This document shows, piece by piece, positions 42,701-53,173 of a stretch of 64,000 bases of DNA; position 1 is the first letter of the stretch, and every line of letters begins with the position of its first letter. The stretch is from Ferrimonas kyonanensis DSM 18153 (GTDB taxonomy: Bacteria > Pseudomonadota > Gammaproteobacteria > Enterobacterales > Shewanellaceae). The stretch lies in NCBI RefSeq assembly GCF_000425405.1, contig NZ_AUDJ01000014.1, positions 1 through 64,000 on the forward strand, in the 5' to 3' direction. A program made the position numbers and the translations under genes. The notes below the pieces were generated by a model. It was not told the origin of the DNA and did no database searches. It saw only the letters and a program-made list of their open reading frames with translations.

Positions 42701-45700
42701 TGGTGGTGTCCCACCAGCCTGGAATGGCGTTTGCCGACAGCGACAGTTTTACCCTGTCCGCCTGGGTCGATGCCGATGGTCACCAGGGAGGCTGGGCCGG
42801 ATTAGTGACTCACTCCCGGGATCAGAGCCCCTGGTACGGATTGTGGATCTCCGCCTGGGACGTGTGGACCTTTGGCGGCTCGTCGAACCTGTATGGCAGC
42901 AGCATCGATACCGGCTGGCAGCACTTGTCGCTGGTTCAGGATGGCCCCGGCGGCGTTCGTCGTCTCTATCTCAATGGTGAACTGGTGGCCAGCGGCGCTG
43001 CTCAAGCCGCAACCGGCGGCGGTGATCTGAGATTCGGCGGGGCCGGTGGGGTCAGCGAGTTCTTCTCCGGGGTACTGGATGAGGTGCGCCTCTATAACCG
43101 GGCGCTGGATTCTCAGGAACTGCTGACTCTGGCAACCACGGCGCCGCCGGCGCCGGGGCCGGTGACTCAATCCGACAGCGCCAGTGTGGTGTCCGGGGCC
43201 AGTGTCGGCATCGATGTGCTGGCTAATGACAGTGCCGCCTCCGGGCTGAATCCCGGCTCGGTAGAGGTGGTGGCCGCACCCGCAGCCGGCACCATCGACG
43301 CCATCGATGCCCAGAGTGGTGAGATACTGTATCGCCACAATGGTGCCACCGGCAGCGGTGACAGCTTCAGCTATCGGGTGCAGGATTACGCCGGTAACTG
43401 GTCTGGCGCCACACCGGTGTCTGTGACGGTTCAGGGGTATCAGCCTGCGACGGTGACCATTACCAGTCCCGCCGACGGTCAGAATCTCAGTGGCAATCTG
43501 GTGGTGTACTGGCAGCTGTCCGGAGACAGCAACGCCTATGACCACATTCACGTCAAGCTGGACGACAACCCCCACGTCACCCTGCACAATACGGCCCTCA
43601 CCAGTTATGACTTTGGCCAGGTGAGCGTCGGCAGTCATCAGGTTCAGGTGTGGCTGGTGGACTCGAGCCATGTGGCGTTGCCCAATCCTGAGGCGTCCCA
43701 GACCATCACGATTCAGGTGGTCGACGGCAGCGTCGATCCGGATCTGTTGGGGTACTGGCCGATGGACGCTCTGCCCGGTGGCCTGGTCAACGATGCCTCG
43801 GGCAATGGTCGCAGCGGTACCGCTTTCGGTGCCAGCCTGACCGCCGGTCGCTTTGGCAGCGGCCTGAGTTTCAATGGCGTCGATAACTGGGTCAGCGTGC
43901 CCCATGACGCCGGACTGGCGTTTGGTGCCGGCGATGCCTTTACCCTGTCGGCGTGGGTCAATCCTGCCGCCAGCCAGGGCGGCTGGAGCGGGGTGGTCAC
44001 CAAGTCCCGGGATCAGAGTCCCTGGTACGGGCTGTGGATCTCCTCCTGGAATGCCTGGACCTTCGGCGGCCCATCGGCCCTGTACGGCAGTGGCATCAGC
44101 AGTGGCTGGCACCACCTGGCCCTGGTGCAGGCGTCAGGCAGTCGCAGCCTCTACCTTAATGGCGTTGAGATCGCCAGCGGAGCGGCCCGGGAGGGCACCG
44201 GCAGCGGTGAGTTATGGTTCGGCGGCGCCGCCGGCATCAGCGAGTTCTTTGACGGTGTGCTGGATGAAGTCCGCTTGTATGGCCGCGGTTTCAGCGCCGC
44301 CGAGGTGGTGGCGCTGATGAACCTGGAGCCCGGTAGCGGCAACCCCAGCGCCGGCAATGACAGCGCACTGGTCACCCAGGGGCAGGCGGTCACCATTGCC
44401 ATTTTGGCCAACGATTCGGCCCCGGCCGGGTGGGACCTGGACAGCTTTGAGCTGGTATCGGCACCGGCCTACGGCAGCATCGATTACGACGCGGCAACCG
44501 GCAGCCTCAGCTACCAGCATGATGGCAGCGCCAGCAGCAGCGACAGTTTCAGCTATCGGCTGGCGGATCAAAACGGCACCGTCAGTAATACCGCCGAGGT
44601 CAGTGTGGCCATCGAGCCTTACCAGGCTCCGGCGCTGGTGATCACTGCACCCATCGATGGCAGTGAGGTGAGCGGCAACCTGGTGGTGAGCTGGAACCGC
44701 AGTGGCGATGCCAGTGGCTACAACCATGTCCATGTGCAGTTGGACGATCAGGCCTATGTGCCTGTGCACGATCTGTCGCTGTCCAGTTATGACTTTGGCG
44801 CGGTGGCGCCGGGCAGTCACCTGGTGCAGGTGTGGCTGGTGGATGAAAATCATCAACCGCTCACTAATCCGGAGTCCGGTGACAGCATCACGGTTACCGT
44901 AGCCGCACTGGCGACGGTGGCGGCGCCGGTGATCTCGCCGGCCGGAGGCAGTTTCTCCGGTCCGGTGGCCGTGACCCTGAGTTCGTCGACGCCGCTGGCG
45001 CGGGTGTATTACACCCTGGACGGCAGCGATCCCGATGTAGGCTCTGATGAGTATCTGTCGGTGTTGACCCTGGATCAGAGCGTGACCCTCAAGGCCATCG
45101 CCCTGGCCGACGGCTTGTCAGACAGCAGCATCAGCAGTGCTCAGTTTGACATTGACCTCAGCGGTGGTGGCCTGCCCAGTGTCGGCCTGGTGGGCTACTG
45201 GCCATTGGATGAAGCTGGCGGTGATTCGGTGCTGGATGCCTCAGGCAATGGTCGGGTGGGCAGCCTCAGCGGCGCCAGTCGAGTGCCGGGCTGGGCCGGG
45301 GGCGGCCTGAGCTTCGATGGCGGCGACGACCAGGTTCGTATCGGCCATGAGTCGGCGCTGGCCTTTGCCGTCGGTGACAGTTTCACCCTGTCGGTGTGGG
45401 TGAACGCCGATGGGCCTCAGGGAGGCTGGTCCGGAGTGGTGACCAAGTCCCGTGACAGTGCCCCCTGGTATGGCCTTTGGGTGTCATCCTGGAATGCCTG
45501 GGTCTTTGGCGGGCCCGCAAATCTGGCTGACGGCAGCATCAGTAGCGGCTGGACTCAGTTGACGCTGGTGCAAAACGGACCCGCAGGAACCCGCACCCTG
45601 TACCGCGATGGCGCCGTCGTGGCCTCGGGCTCGGCACAGCCAGCCGATGGCAATGGCGACCTGATCTTCGGTGGCGCCGATGGCGTCTCCGAGTTCTTCA

Positions 45701-45783
45701 GCGGAACCCTGGATGAAGTGCGTCTCTACGATCGAGCGTTGACCGGGGACGAGATTCAGGCCCTAGCGACGTTGCCGCCGTAA
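39733..45783 (+). CDS. Secreted multidomain protein with soluble glucose dehydrogenase (GSDH) and LamG repeats
   Basis: About 2016 residues from the ATG at 39733. The signal peptide ends near residue 24 (MASAALF). Residues about 25-546 are a PQQ-type glucose/sorbosone dehydrogenase beta-propeller (HSSGQLVFGTDGSLLAAFGD, WALGLRNPYRMSL, LFVGDVGNNRWEEFN, GQNFGWPLFEG). A PKD-like domain follows (about 552-640). Then come two chitobiase-type domains (YYTLDGSDP twice), three cadherin-like ANDS segments, two ITSPADG/APIDG segments and three LamG domains (GYWPMNEGG, GYWPMDALPG, GYWPLDEAGG). There is no C-terminal sorting signal or membrane anchor, so export and release or adhesion through LamG is inferred. 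Enzyme activity and substrate are unproven; single gene. Confidence 0.8.
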   Translation: MRQIIMGMLLLSGLWLLPMMASAALFEDSDFTEETLSRPDGAGWSGVVGLAFNEEGSRIYAWERDGKVWIIDQATPVTQPLLDISDEVLAWRDHGLLGFALDPDFNNNGYLYLNYGVDRHHLLHCSEPPSGVGAPQCDQDYDPSLTIQVTQATIGRITRYTAIKPAGQADYRNATSVDYGSRKVLLGETASSGFPLLHQSHSSGQLVFGTDGSLLAAFGDGASYASTDTGSAGETAYQDGLNDGIITPEENVGSYRSQMPNSLNGKIVRLDPESGDGLPGNPYFDAAAPRAPKSRVWALGLRNPYRMSLKPGTGSHNIADGDPGVLFVGDVGNNRWEEFNVVSGPGQNFGWPLFEGIEPSQEYQNKVVQNQIASQVLGCTVNFGDLLKQAAQPSPGFANPCGGGSITQVPVYVHQRPQLDWFHGGAITRYPAFDGAGNSVAVDVGDAVPGTGNVLTQGQPFFGNASTGGVWYQGSDFPTSYQGTYFHGDFGGQWIRNFVMTADHRPAEIRPFLSQGGGIVFLATHPTEGQLYYISWASFIHKVSYAPGGNRPPTAVASATPQFGPSPLSVQLSSGGSSDPEGGPLSYWWNFDDGASSGSANPVHQFSAPGAGPASFQVQLTVTDSGSPAQSDDASVLVSVNNTPPSVTITSPVDGSRYPLSGDTLYPLQAQLSDNEHSLAELSCAWQTVLHHNNHTHSDPIDSNCSSQVQIAPVGCDGETYFFRIHLTVTDAHGLATHKVATLYPDCGTVSPPVANDDNASVALGSVADIDLLANDSDDAGLDYDSLTLISQPASGLLTVIPGTGRVSYQPSSAVPGSVSFQYTVQDSDGYVSAPATVTIDLYDNGSSATVATAVITPNGGSHTAPLTVSLSSATAGASLYYTLDGSDPNLSSATTTGTVTLNQSATLKVWAYHLGFIPSAVAVAQFDLQQTGPQFPLLGLVGYWPMNEGGGSTVNDESGSGWNGQLSGGSWTAGWDGQGLRFNGSGDQVVVSHQPGMAFADSDSFTLSAWVDADGHQGGWAGLVTHSRDQSPWYGLWISAWDVWTFGGSSNLYGSSIDTGWQHLSLVQDGPGGVRRLYLNGELVASGAAQAATGGGDLRFGGAGGVSEFFSGVLDEVRLYNRALDSQELLTLATTAPPAPGPVTQSDSASVVSGASVGIDVLANDSAASGLNPGSVEVVAAPAAGTIDAIDAQSGEILYRHNGATGSGDSFSYRVQDYAGNWSGATPVSVTVQGYQPATVTITSPADGQNLSGNLVVYWQLSGDSNAYDHIHVKLDDNPHVTLHNTALTSYDFGQVSVGSHQVQVWLVDSSHVALPNPEASQTITIQVVDGSVDPDLLGYWPMDALPGGLVNDASGNGRSGTAFGASLTAGRFGSGLSFNGVDNWVSVPHDAGLAFGAGDAFTLSAWVNPAASQGGWSGVVTKSRDQSPWYGLWISSWNAWTFGGPSALYGSGISSGWHHLALVQASGSRSLYLNGVEIASGAAREGTGSGELWFGGAAGISEFFDGVLDEVRLYGRGFSAAEVVALMNLEPGSGNPSAGNDSALVTQGQAVTIAILANDSAPAGWDLDSFELVSAPAYGSIDYDAATGSLSYQHDGSASSSDSFSYRLADQNGTVSNTAEVSVAIEPYQAPALVITAPIDGSEVSGNLVVSWNRSGDASGYNHVHVQLDDQAYVPVHDLSLSSYDFGAVAPGSHLVQVWLVDENHQPLTNPESGDSITVTVAALATVAAPVISPAGGSFSGPVAVTLSSSTPLARVYYTLDGSDPDVGSDEYLSVLTLDQSVTLKAIALADGLSDSSISSAQFDIDLSGGGLPSVGLVGYWPLDEAGGDSVLDASGNGRVGSLSGASRVPGWAGGGLSFDGGDDQVRIGHESALAFAVGDSFTLSVWVNADGPQGGWSGVVTKSRDSAPWYGLWVSSWNAWVFGGPANLADGSISSGWTQLTLVQNGPAGTRTLYRDGAVVASGSAQPADGNGDLIFGGADGVSEFFSGTLDEVRLYDRALTGDEIQALATLPP
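42540..45775 (+). repeat. Long internal repeats of the GSDH/LamG gene
   Basis: Three LamG units at about 42546-43140, 43741-44330 and 45181-45771 share many identical runs (TTCTTC or TTCTTT, GAGTTCTT, GGCGG). The interleaved modules (about 43165-43735 and 44340-44915) are also similar. They arose by module duplication and could recombine. Confidence 0.75.
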
Positions 45784-45820
45784 GCCATGGGCGCTCCGAC
45801 GCCGTCGGAGCGCCTGGCTG

Positions 45821-47413
45821 TTACTCCAGATACAGAGTGTGCCGATAGAGATGGCAGGGGGACTGCCAGCCAAACCGCTGCTCTTTGGCATTGGCGGCGA
45901 CCCGTTGCCAGTCGTCGCTGCCAAATGCTTCCAGCAGTTCATCAAACCTGGCCAGCAGCGCCAGCCCCTGCTGCTCGAGGCCATCGCCTTCGAACCAGTA
46001 GCCGGTCTGATTGTCCACCACCGTATCCCGCAGTCCGCCTACCGCGTGTACCAGGCAGGGTTGGCCTTCCCGCATCGCCATCAACTGACTGATGCCGCAG
46101 GGTTCAAAGGAGCTGGGCATCATAAACAACTGGCCCTGACGGTACAGTTGTGCCGACAACTGTTCCTGATAGCCGTTGAGGAACAGGAAGTTGTCGTGAT
46201 GCGCCGCGACCCGCTGCAGTTCCGCTTCGATGGTGTGATTGCCGCTGCCCAGGCAGACGTACAGCCCCTGAGGCTGACGTTGCTTAAACCGGCGCAGCAG
46301 GGTTTCCAGTACGGTATCGCCATTGTCGAGGCGGTGGCACAGGATGGCCACTTTCTGCTCAGTCAGCCTGGCGACCGTGGTCAGCAGCATCGACGGCGGC
46401 GGCCGCTTCGCCTGCTGCCACAACTGCAGGCGGGTATGGGCAATGAAATCGACGTTGCGCAGGTGGGTGCCGTGGCCCTGCCAGCCAAGCAGGGTGGTGT
46501 GCATGGTGTTCAGCAGCGCTTCAAAACTCTGTGATGGCGCCGGGGTGTCCGGGTAGACCAGGCCGTTCAGAATGCCGCAGAGCCCTCCCTGTTGATGACG
46601 GCGGTTGAGATCCTGCTCCAGGCCTTCTCCGCCCCAGATCCCGTGTCGATGGTCGCTGGGTTGCAGCACTTCGCTGGCGTAGCTGGGGCTGACCAGGTGT
46701 ACCTTGTCCGCCAGGTTGATGGCGGCCCGCATCGGGTTCAGACACTGAGGGTAGCTGGGGTCTTCGATTCGGCGGGTCTGGGCATCGGTGAGGCTGGCGG
46801 CCAACTCCGGAAACCAGCGACCAAAACTGGAGTGACTGTTTCGAAACGGCCGGGTACCCTGGAGGGCCAGGTTGTGAATGCTGTACACACAGCGAAGCGC
46901 CTGCAACGGCTGATAGCGGGGATCAAAAGCTCGCAGCACCGTGAGCAGGGCCGCATGCCAGTCATGCAGGTGCAGCACCTCAGGCCGGCCTAGGTGACGC
47001 TGGCACAGGGCGACGGCAACGGCGGCGCAAAACAGGGCAAACTTGCTGGCATCGCTGGCATAGGGTTCGGGGTCATTGCAGTGGTAGATGACCCCGTCGC
47101 CGGCGTTACTGAACAGCGGGTGATCGAGCACAAACAACCTGGACTCGGGGTGGGCCGGATTGGCCAGCTGGTACAGGGTGACAATTTCATGACGACCGCC
47201 GAAGGGGACGGTCAACCGTGCCAGTTGGCTGGCGTGGGGGTGGCGGTGAAAGCGGCCGTAAGCGGGCATGATCTGATCGGCTTGCACCTGGGCCTTGGCC
47301 AGCTCAGGGGCCAGATCCCGCAGCACATCGCCCATGCCGCCGACTTTGGCGGCGGGAAGGGCGCCATTTTCCGCCGCAACCATCAGTACTCGAATCCTGT
47401 GTTCAGTCTTCAT
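45821..47413 (-). CDS. glgA: Glycogen synthase
   Basis: Glycosyltransferase family 5 enzyme that adds glucose from ADP-glucose to the glycogen chain. 530 residues. The N-terminal lobe has the ADP-glucose loop [10 protein letters not shown] (near residue 22), and the C-terminal lobe has the [17 protein letters not shown] block (near residue 435) and the [13 protein letters not shown] block. It is the last gene of a six-gene minus-strand operon and overlaps glgC by 11 bp. The ATG at 47413 is preceded by ACAGG within glgC. Confidence 0.93.
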   Translation of the reverse strand: MKTEHRIRVLMVAAENGALPAAKVGGMGDVLRDLAPELAKAQVQADQIMPAYGRFHRHPHASQLARLTVPFGGRHEIVTLYQLANPAHPESRLFVLDHPLFSNAGDGVIYHCNDPEPYASDASKFALFCAAVAVALCQRHLGRPEVLHLHDWHAALLTVLRAFDPRYQPLQALRCVYSIHNLALQGTRPFRNSHSSFGRWFPELAASLTDAQTRRIEDPSYPQCLNPMRAAINLADKVHLVSPSYASEVLQPSDHRHGIWGGEGLEQDLNRRHQQGGLCGILNGLVYPDTPAPSQSFEALLNTMHTTLLGWQGHGTHLRNVDFIAHTRLQLWQQAKRPPPSMLLTTVARLTEQKVAILCHRLDNGDTVLETLLRRFKQRQPQGLYVCLGSGNHTIEAELQRVAAHHDNFLFLNGYQEQLSAQLYRQGQLFMMPSSFEPCGISQLMAMREGQPCLVHAVGGLRDTVVDNQTGYWFEGDGLEQQGLALLARFDELLEAFGSDDWQRVAANAKEQRFGWQSPCHLYRHTLYLE

Positions 47414-48674
47414 AACCCACCTGTAAGCCCAGCATCTCCCGGGTCACCAGCACTCGTCCCTGTTCCGTTACTCGAAAGCCACGGCTTTTATCCTGCAGGC
47501 GGTCGTAGCCGATCACCATGTTGTCAGGTACCTCACAGCCTCGCTCGAGGATGGCATTTTTAATCTGTGCGCCCTGGCCGATGTGGACGTTGGGCAGAAT
47601 CACCGAGTCTTCCACCAGGGCGTAATCGTCGATGCGAACCCGGTTGAACAGCACGCAGCGGCGCACGGTTGCCCCTGAGACAATGCAACCGGAGGACACG
47701 ATGGAATCGGCGGCGGTGCCGCGACGATGGTCGTCGTCGAACACGAACTTGGCCGGGGCCAGCTGTTCCTGGTAGCTCCAGATGGGCCAGCGGGAGTCAT
47801 ACAGGTTCAGCGGCGGAGTTGGCTGCAGCAGCTCCATGTTGGCCTGGTAGAAGGAGTCCAGAGAGCCCACGTCGCGCCAGTAGGGCGGTTCGTTGTCCAG
47901 AGCGCTGCGGTGGCGGTAGGCGAAGACTTTATGATTCTCGATGATGGCGGGAATGATGTCCTTGCCGAAATCCCGATCCGAGTTTTGGCGCCGGGCATCC
48001 TGGCTGAGTTGGTCAAACAGGAATTCGGCGTTGAACACGTAGTTGCCCATGGAGGCCAGGCAGCGCTCCGGGTCGTCCGCCAACCCCTGCGGCCGCGCGG
48101 GTTTCTCTTCGAAGCCGGTGATGCGCTGCTCGGTATCGACGGCCATCACCCCAAAGGCACCGGCGGCCTCGGCTACTGCCACTTCGATGCAGGAAACGGT
48201 CATGTCGGCACCGGATTCAACGTGGGCGGCGATCAGGCCGGCGTAGTCCATGCGGTAGATGTGATCGCCGGAGAGGATCATGACGTACTTGGGCAGCTCG
48301 TGACGAATGATGTCCAGATTCTGAAATACCGCATCGGCGGTACCCTGATACCAGTTGTCGGAGTAGCGCTGGGAAGCCGGCAGAATCTCCACCGACTCCC
48401 CCAGCTCGCGCTTGAAATGGCCCCAGCCTCGGCTCAGGTGGCGGATCAGGCTGTGGGATTTGTACTGAGTCACCACACCGATGCGGCGCACGCCGGAGTT
48501 AACGCAGTTGGACAGCGGAAAGTCGATGATTCGAAACTGGCCACCGAAATAGACCGCCGGTTTGGCCCGCCAGCTGGTGAGTTCATGCAGGCGGCTGCCA
48601 CGGCCCCCGGCCAGGATGATGGCGTAGGTATCCCGGGTCAGGTTGCTGACGTAGCGTGGATTGGAATTAAGCAT
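47403..48674 (-). CDS. glgC: Glucose-1-phosphate adenylyltransferase (ADP-glucose pyrophosphorylase)
   Basis: Makes ADP-glucose from glucose 1-phosphate and ATP, the rate-limiting step of glycogen synthesis. 423 residues from the ATG at 48674; an upstream extension is not used because AAGGAG lies just before this ATG. Motifs: [15 protein letters not shown] (about residue 18), [15 protein letters not shown], the left-handed-helix C-terminal domain, and [13 protein letters not shown]. Allosteric regulation by fructose 1,6-bisphosphate is likely for this family. The start overlaps the glgP end by 8 bp. Confidence 0.95.
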   Translation of the reverse strand: MLNSNPRYVSNLTRDTYAIILAGGRGSRLHELTSWRAKPAVYFGGQFRIIDFPLSNCVNSGVRRIGVVTQYKSHSLIRHLSRGWGHFKRELGESVEILPASQRYSDNWYQGTADAVFQNLDIIRHELPKYVMILSGDHIYRMDYAGLIAAHVESGADMTVSCIEVAVAEAAGAFGVMAVDTEQRITGFEEKPARPQGLADDPERCLASMGNYVFNAEFLFDQLSQDARRQNSDRDFGKDIIPAIIENHKVFAYRHRSALDNEPPYWRDVGSLDSFYQANMELLQPTPPLNLYDSRWPIWSYQEQLAPAKFVFDDDHRRGTAADSIVSSGCIVSGATVRRCVLFNRVRIDDYALVEDSVILPNVHIGQGAQIKNAILERGCEVPDNMVIGYDRLQDKSRGFRVTEQGRVLVTREMLGLQVGYED

Positions 48675-51156
48675 CGGGCGTCTCTCCTTGACGGCAAGGG
48701 TTGGCGGGGGCGAGGCTCCAGATCTCGTCCCGGTAACGGCTGATGGTGGCATCGCTGGAAAAGCGGCCACTGGCGGCGGTATTGCGAATGCTCATGCGGG
48801 TCCAGTGTGCGGGGTTGAGGTAGGCTTCGGCGACCCGCTCCTGGGCCTGAAGGTAGGCGTCGAAATCGGCCAGTACCATCCAGGGGTCCGCCGGGCTGAG
48901 CAGGGCATCCAGTATCGGCTGGAACAGCCCAGGCTCCAACAGGTTGAAGTGGCCGCTTTGCAGCAGTTCTATGACCCCCCGCAGCGCTGGCGAACGCTGC
49001 AGGTAGGTGTCGGGCTGATAGTGCTGCCGAGCCTGTTCAACCTCCTGGGCATTGAGTCCGAACAGGAAAAAGTTCTCCGAACCCACCGCATCCAGTATCT
49101 CGATGTTGGCCCCGTCCAGGGTGCCGATGGTCAGGGCACCGTTCATCATCAACTTCATGTTGCCGGTGCCGGAGGCCTCTTTGCCGGCGGTACTGATCTG
49201 CTGTGACAGGTCGGCACCGGGACAGATGATCTCCATGGCACTGACGTTGTAGTCCGGTAACACCGCCACCCTCAGGAAGGGGCGGACCCGAGCGTCGGCA
49301 TTGATCATGTAGGCCACATTGTTGGCCAGTTTCAGTATCCGCTTGGCCAGCGCGTAGCCCGGGGCGGCCTTGCCGCCAATCAGCACGCAGCGGGGGGTCA
49401 TATTGGCGGTGTCGCCGGCGGTAATGCGCCGGTACAGGTGGATGACGTGGAGCAGGTTCAGCAATTGCCGCTTGTACTCATGGATGCGTTTTACCTGGAC
49501 GTCAAACAGCATGCCGGTGTCAAACTCGACGTTGCAGCGCTGGTACACCAACTGTGCCAGCCGTTGTTTGTTGGCCTGTTTGATCTCGCGCCAGTGATGA
49601 ATAAAGCTGTCGTCGCTCAGGTAGGCGTTCAGGGCGGTCAGTTGGCTCAGATCGGTAATCCACTGCTTGCCCAGCCGCTCGGTCAGCAGGGCGCTGAGGC
49701 GTGGGTTGGCGTGGGCCAGCCAGCGCCGGGGCGTCACGCCGTTGGTTTTGTTGTTGAACCGTTGTGGCCATAGCTGGTGGAAGTGGTGAAACAACCCCTG
49801 GGTCAACAGTGTGGTGTGCAGCATGGCCACGCCATTGACCGAGAAACTGCCGACGATGGCCAGGTGTGCCATGCGCACCGCCGGATCGGCATCGTCGCTG
49901 ATGATCGACAATTGCCGCAGCTTGTGGCTGTCGCCGGGCCAGCGCTGGGCCACCTGCTCCAGGAAGCGGGCATTGATCTCGAAGATGATCTCCATCAGCC
50001 GAGGTAGCAGGCGCTGCATCAGCGCCACCGGCCAGCTCTCCAACGCCTCGGGCAGCAAGGTGTGGTTGGTGTAAGCCAGGGTGCGGCTGCTGACCGACCA
50101 GGCCTGATCCCAGCCCAGTCCATACTCATCCATCAGCAGCCGCATCAGTTCGGCGACCGAGATGCTGGGGTGAGTGTCGTTGAGCTGAATCACATGGTGC
50201 TTGGCGAAATCACCGACGTCACCACCTTGACCGAGGTAGCTGCGCAGCAGATCCTGCAGGCTGGCGGAGCTGAGGAAATACTGCTGTCGTAATCGCAACT
50301 CTTTGCCGTTCTCACTGCTGTCGTTGGGGTACAGCACCATGGTGATCTGCTCCGCCTGGTTTTTCCTGGCGACCGCCTCACTGTAATCCCCCTGATTGAA
50401 TTCACTGAGGTCAAACTCGTCGGTGGCCTCCGCTTTCCACAGCCTGAGGGTGTTGACCCGGCGGTTGTTAAATCCGGGGATCGGCACATCGTAGGCCACC
50501 GCCAGTACCTCTTCGGTATCGACCCAGTGGTGGCGCCGCCGGCCCTGATCGTCGCAGAAGGTGTCGGCCCGGCCGCCAAACTGCACCAGCACGTTGTGGT
50601 GTGGGACTTTGACCTCCCAGGGAGTGCCGTTGCGCAGCCAGCGGTCCGGTTGCTCCACCTGATGGCCATCGACAAACTGTTGCGTAAACATGCCGTATTC
50701 ATAGCGAATGCCGTACCCCAGTACCGCCATGTCCAGGGTGGCGCAACTGTCCAGGAAGCAGGCGGCCAGTCGCCCCAACCCGCCGTTGCCCAGGCCGGCA
50801 TCCTGCTCCTGTTCGGCGACCTCCTCCAGCCGGGCGCCGTAGCCCTTCAAAGCCTGGCGGGCGTCGTCGGTCAGGTTCAGGTTGAGGGCGGCGTTGCCCA
50901 GTGCCCGTCCCATCAGGAACTCCAGCGACAGGTAGGCGACTTTGCGATCGGAAAACTGGTTGTTGCGAACCCGGGTGTCGCGCCAGTTGTCCATCAGTTG
51001 TTCGCGGACACTTAACGCCAGGGCCTGGTAGAGATCCTGGTCACTGGGCTTGTCACGGTTGAGGCTGTAGCGGATGTAATGGTCGAAACCGGCTTTCAGG
51101 CACTCCTTGGGTTGAGCGCTGAACTTGGGTGGGGTCGGGCGGCTGACTTTGGGCAT
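48667..51156 (-). CDS. glgP: Glycogen phosphorylase
   Basis: Pyridoxal-phosphate enzyme that releases glucose 1-phosphate from glycogen ends. 829 residues. The PLP-binding lysine is in [20 protein letters not shown] (near residue 675). The active site is completed by [15 protein letters not shown] and the nucleotide-independent catalytic residues. It follows glgX with 1 bp between them. Some members cleave maltodextrin as well, which suits the presence of malQ. Confidence 0.94.
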   Translation of the reverse strand: MPKVSRPTPPKFSAQPKECLKAGFDHYIRYSLNRDKPSDQDLYQALALSVREQLMDNWRDTRVRNNQFSDRKVAYLSLEFLMGRALGNAALNLNLTDDARQALKGYGARLEEVAEQEQDAGLGNGGLGRLAACFLDSCATLDMAVLGYGIRYEYGMFTQQFVDGHQVEQPDRWLRNGTPWEVKVPHHNVLVQFGGRADTFCDDQGRRRHHWVDTEEVLAVAYDVPIPGFNNRRVNTLRLWKAEATDEFDLSEFNQGDYSEAVARKNQAEQITMVLYPNDSSENGKELRLRQQYFLSSASLQDLLRSYLGQGGDVGDFAKHHVIQLNDTHPSISVAELMRLLMDEYGLGWDQAWSVSSRTLAYTNHTLLPEALESWPVALMQRLLPRLMEIIFEINARFLEQVAQRWPGDSHKLRQLSIISDDADPAVRMAHLAIVGSFSVNGVAMLHTTLLTQGLFHHFHQLWPQRFNNKTNGVTPRRWLAHANPRLSALLTERLGKQWITDLSQLTALNAYLSDDSFIHHWREIKQANKQRLAQLVYQRCNVEFDTGMLFDVQVKRIHEYKRQLLNLLHVIHLYRRITAGDTANMTPRCVLIGGKAAPGYALAKRILKLANNVAYMINADARVRPFLRVAVLPDYNVSAMEIICPGADLSQQISTAGKEASGTGNMKLMMNGALTIGTLDGANIEILDAVGSENFFLFGLNAQEVEQARQHYQPDTYLQRSPALRGVIELLQSGHFNLLEPGLFQPILDALLSPADPWMVLADFDAYLQAQERVAEAYLNPAHWTRMSIRNTAASGRFSSDATISRYRDEIWSLAPANPCRQGETPDA

Positions 51157-51157
51157 C

Positions 51158-53173
51158 TCATTGGTCCTTTAATGAAGCCTGCAGCACTGCCAGGCTGTGT
51201 TCCGAAAGGGTCACCGTGTTGTGGGACAGGGCATGGCCGTCTTCGAGGCCGTCGGCCTGGGTGTGCACCCGGCAGTGCCAGGTCTGGGCGTAGCGGGGGG
51301 GCGGTAGCTGAAAAGTCACTGGCGTCTCCCCGGCGTTGAACATCATCAACAGGGCGTCGTTTGTGGATTGAATCTGCACCATCAGGTGACGGCGCTGCGG
51401 TTGATGCCAGTGTGACTCCTGCATCTTGTGCCCCTGTTCTGTGTACCAGTGGAAACGGACATCGCCGTGGTTGTGCTGATAACGGCATTGTCTGAGCAGA
51501 GGCTGCGAGCGGCGCAGGGCGATCAACTGACGCAGAAACTGACCCAGGTGTTGCTGCTCCGGGGCCGGGCTCCAGTCGAGCCAGCCGATGGCGTTGTCCT
51601 GACAATAGGCGTTGTTGTTGCCCTGCTGGCTGTTACCCAGGTCATCACCGGCCAGCAGCATGGGCACTCCCTGAGACAGCAGCAGGGTGGCCAGCAGGTT
51701 TTTCTGCTGCCGCCGCCTCAGGGCGCGAATGTCGCTGGCGGCGGTCGGGCCCTCGGTGCCATGGTTGCGGCTGAAGTTGTGGCCATGGCCGTCTCGGTTG
51801 TGTTCGCCATTGGCGTGGTTGTGGCGCTGTTCATAGCTGACCAGATCCGCCAGGGTGTAACCGTCGTGACTGGTAATAAAGTTGATGCTGGCCACAGGGC
51901 CGCGGCCATGGTGATCGAACCATCTGGCACTGCCGTGAAGGGCGTTGGCCAGGGCCGGCAGTTGATTGGCATCGCCGCGCCAGAACCGGCGCACGGTGTC
52001 GCGATACTGATCGTTCCATTCGCTCCATGGTGGTGGAAACTGACCCAGTTGATAGCCGTCCGGGCCGAGATCCCAGGGCTCGGCAATCAGCTTAACCTGG
52101 CTCAGCAGTGGATCCTGGCCGATGGCATCCAGCAGGCCAGCCCCGGCGTCGAAGTGGGGGGCTTCCCGTCCCAGGGCGGTCGCCAGGTCGAAGCGAAAGC
52201 CGTCGATGCCGATGTCCCTGACCCAGTAACGCAGGCTGTCGGTCACCATCTGCAGCACCCTGGGGTGGCTGAGGTTGAGGCTGTTGCCGCAGCCACTGAA
52301 GTTGAGGTAGCGGCTTGGGTCCCGATCATCGAGACGGTAGTAGCTGGCGTTGTCCAGGCCACGAAAGCTGTAGGTGGAGCCCTGTTCATCGCCTTCGGCG
52401 CTGTGGTTGAACACCACATCCATAATGACCTCCAACCCGGCGTCGTGGAGGCGTTGTACCACCTCGGCAAACTCGGCCGGATCGTTGCCGTTGAGGTAGC
52501 CGGGATGGATGGCAAAAAACTGCAGGCTGTTGTAGCCCCAGTAGTTGCTGAGGGAGCGTTGGGTCAGAAAGGGTTCGCTGGCGAAGGGGTGAATGGGCAA
52601 CAGTTCCAGGGTGGTGATCCCGAGGCGGTGAAAATACTCAATGGCTTGTGGCTGAGCCAGGGCGGACAGTTTGCCGCGATGCTGGGGAGCCAGCCCGGGA
52701 AGATTGATGCTGAACCCCTTGGGGTGAAGTTCCAGAATCAGGGTGTCGGACAGGGGGATTCGGGGTCGGCTGTCCGCGGTAGCCAGGGGGGCGGTGACCC
52801 GGCATTTGGGCATCCAGTGGCCGTTATCCAGCTGGGGGGCGGGTTCGCTGTCCGGGGACGGCATCGGTCCGGACAGGGCTTTGGCGTACGGGTCTAGCAG
52901 CAGCTTGTGGGGCGCGAAGCGGTGACCGAGATGGGGCGCCGTCGGGCCATGAACCCGATAGCCGTAATATTGACCTTCGGCGAGGTTGGCCACTTCGATG
53001 CACCACAGGCCGCCAGGGGTGGGGCGCAGTGGCAGTTGCGCCTGAGGTTGCTGTTGGTCATCGAATAAGCACAGAGTGACGGCGTCGGCATGGGCACTGA
53101 ACAGGACGAAGTTGACGCCCCGTTCCGTCAGGGTTGCGCCTAATGGGTAAGGGCGTCCCGGCCGGGTCTGCAT
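51158..53173 (-). CDS. glgX: Glycogen debranching enzyme
   Basis: GH13 isoamylase-type enzyme that removes short side chains left after phosphorolysis. 671 residues. N-terminal CBM48 domain (about 1-120), then the GH13 barrel with the nucleophile in GIDGFRFDLATALG, the acid in LIAEPWDLGPDGYQLG and NFITSHDGYTLADLV. It overlaps the glgB stop by one base. It is slightly shorter than some GlgX but complete. Confidence 0.93.
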   Translation of the reverse strand: MQTRPGRPYPLGATLTERGVNFVLFSAHADAVTLCLFDDQQQPQAQLPLRPTPGGLWCIEVANLAEGQYYGYRVHGPTAPHLGHRFAPHKLLLDPYAKALSGPMPSPDSEPAPQLDNGHWMPKCRVTAPLATADSRPRIPLSDTLILELHPKGFSINLPGLAPQHRGKLSALAQPQAIEYFHRLGITTLELLPIHPFASEPFLTQRSLSNYWGYNSLQFFAIHPGYLNGNDPAEFAEVVQRLHDAGLEVIMDVVFNHSAEGDEQGSTYSFRGLDNASYYRLDDRDPSRYLNFSGCGNSLNLSHPRVLQMVTDSLRYWVRDIGIDGFRFDLATALGREAPHFDAGAGLLDAIGQDPLLSQVKLIAEPWDLGPDGYQLGQFPPPWSEWNDQYRDTVRRFWRGDANQLPALANALHGSARWFDHHGRGPVASINFITSHDGYTLADLVSYEQRHNHANGEHNRDGHGHNFSRNHGTEGPTAASDIRALRRRQQKNLLATLLLSQGVPMLLAGDDLGNSQQGNNNAYCQDNAIGWLDWSPAPEQQHLGQFLRQLIALRRSQPLLRQCRYQHNHGDVRFHWYTEQGHKMQESHWHQPQRRHLMVQIQSTNDALLMMFNAGETPVTFQLPPPRYAQTWHCRVHTQADGLEDGHALSHNTVTLSEHSLAVLQASLKDQ

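Noticed and set aside
41128-42783. 551-residue open frame antisense to the GSDH/LamG gene
   Set aside because: It is a product of high GC and in-frame repeats. Its His/Arg/Gly/Gln-rich composition and lack of a ribosome site mark it as non-coding. The 437-residue antisense frame at 42802-44115 was rejected for the same reason.
47727-48743. Long plus-strand frames antisense to glgC, glgX and glgB (for example 47727-48743, 51428-52897, 53767-54912)
   Set aside because: They lie opposite genes with complete catalytic motifs and have typical shadow-frame composition.
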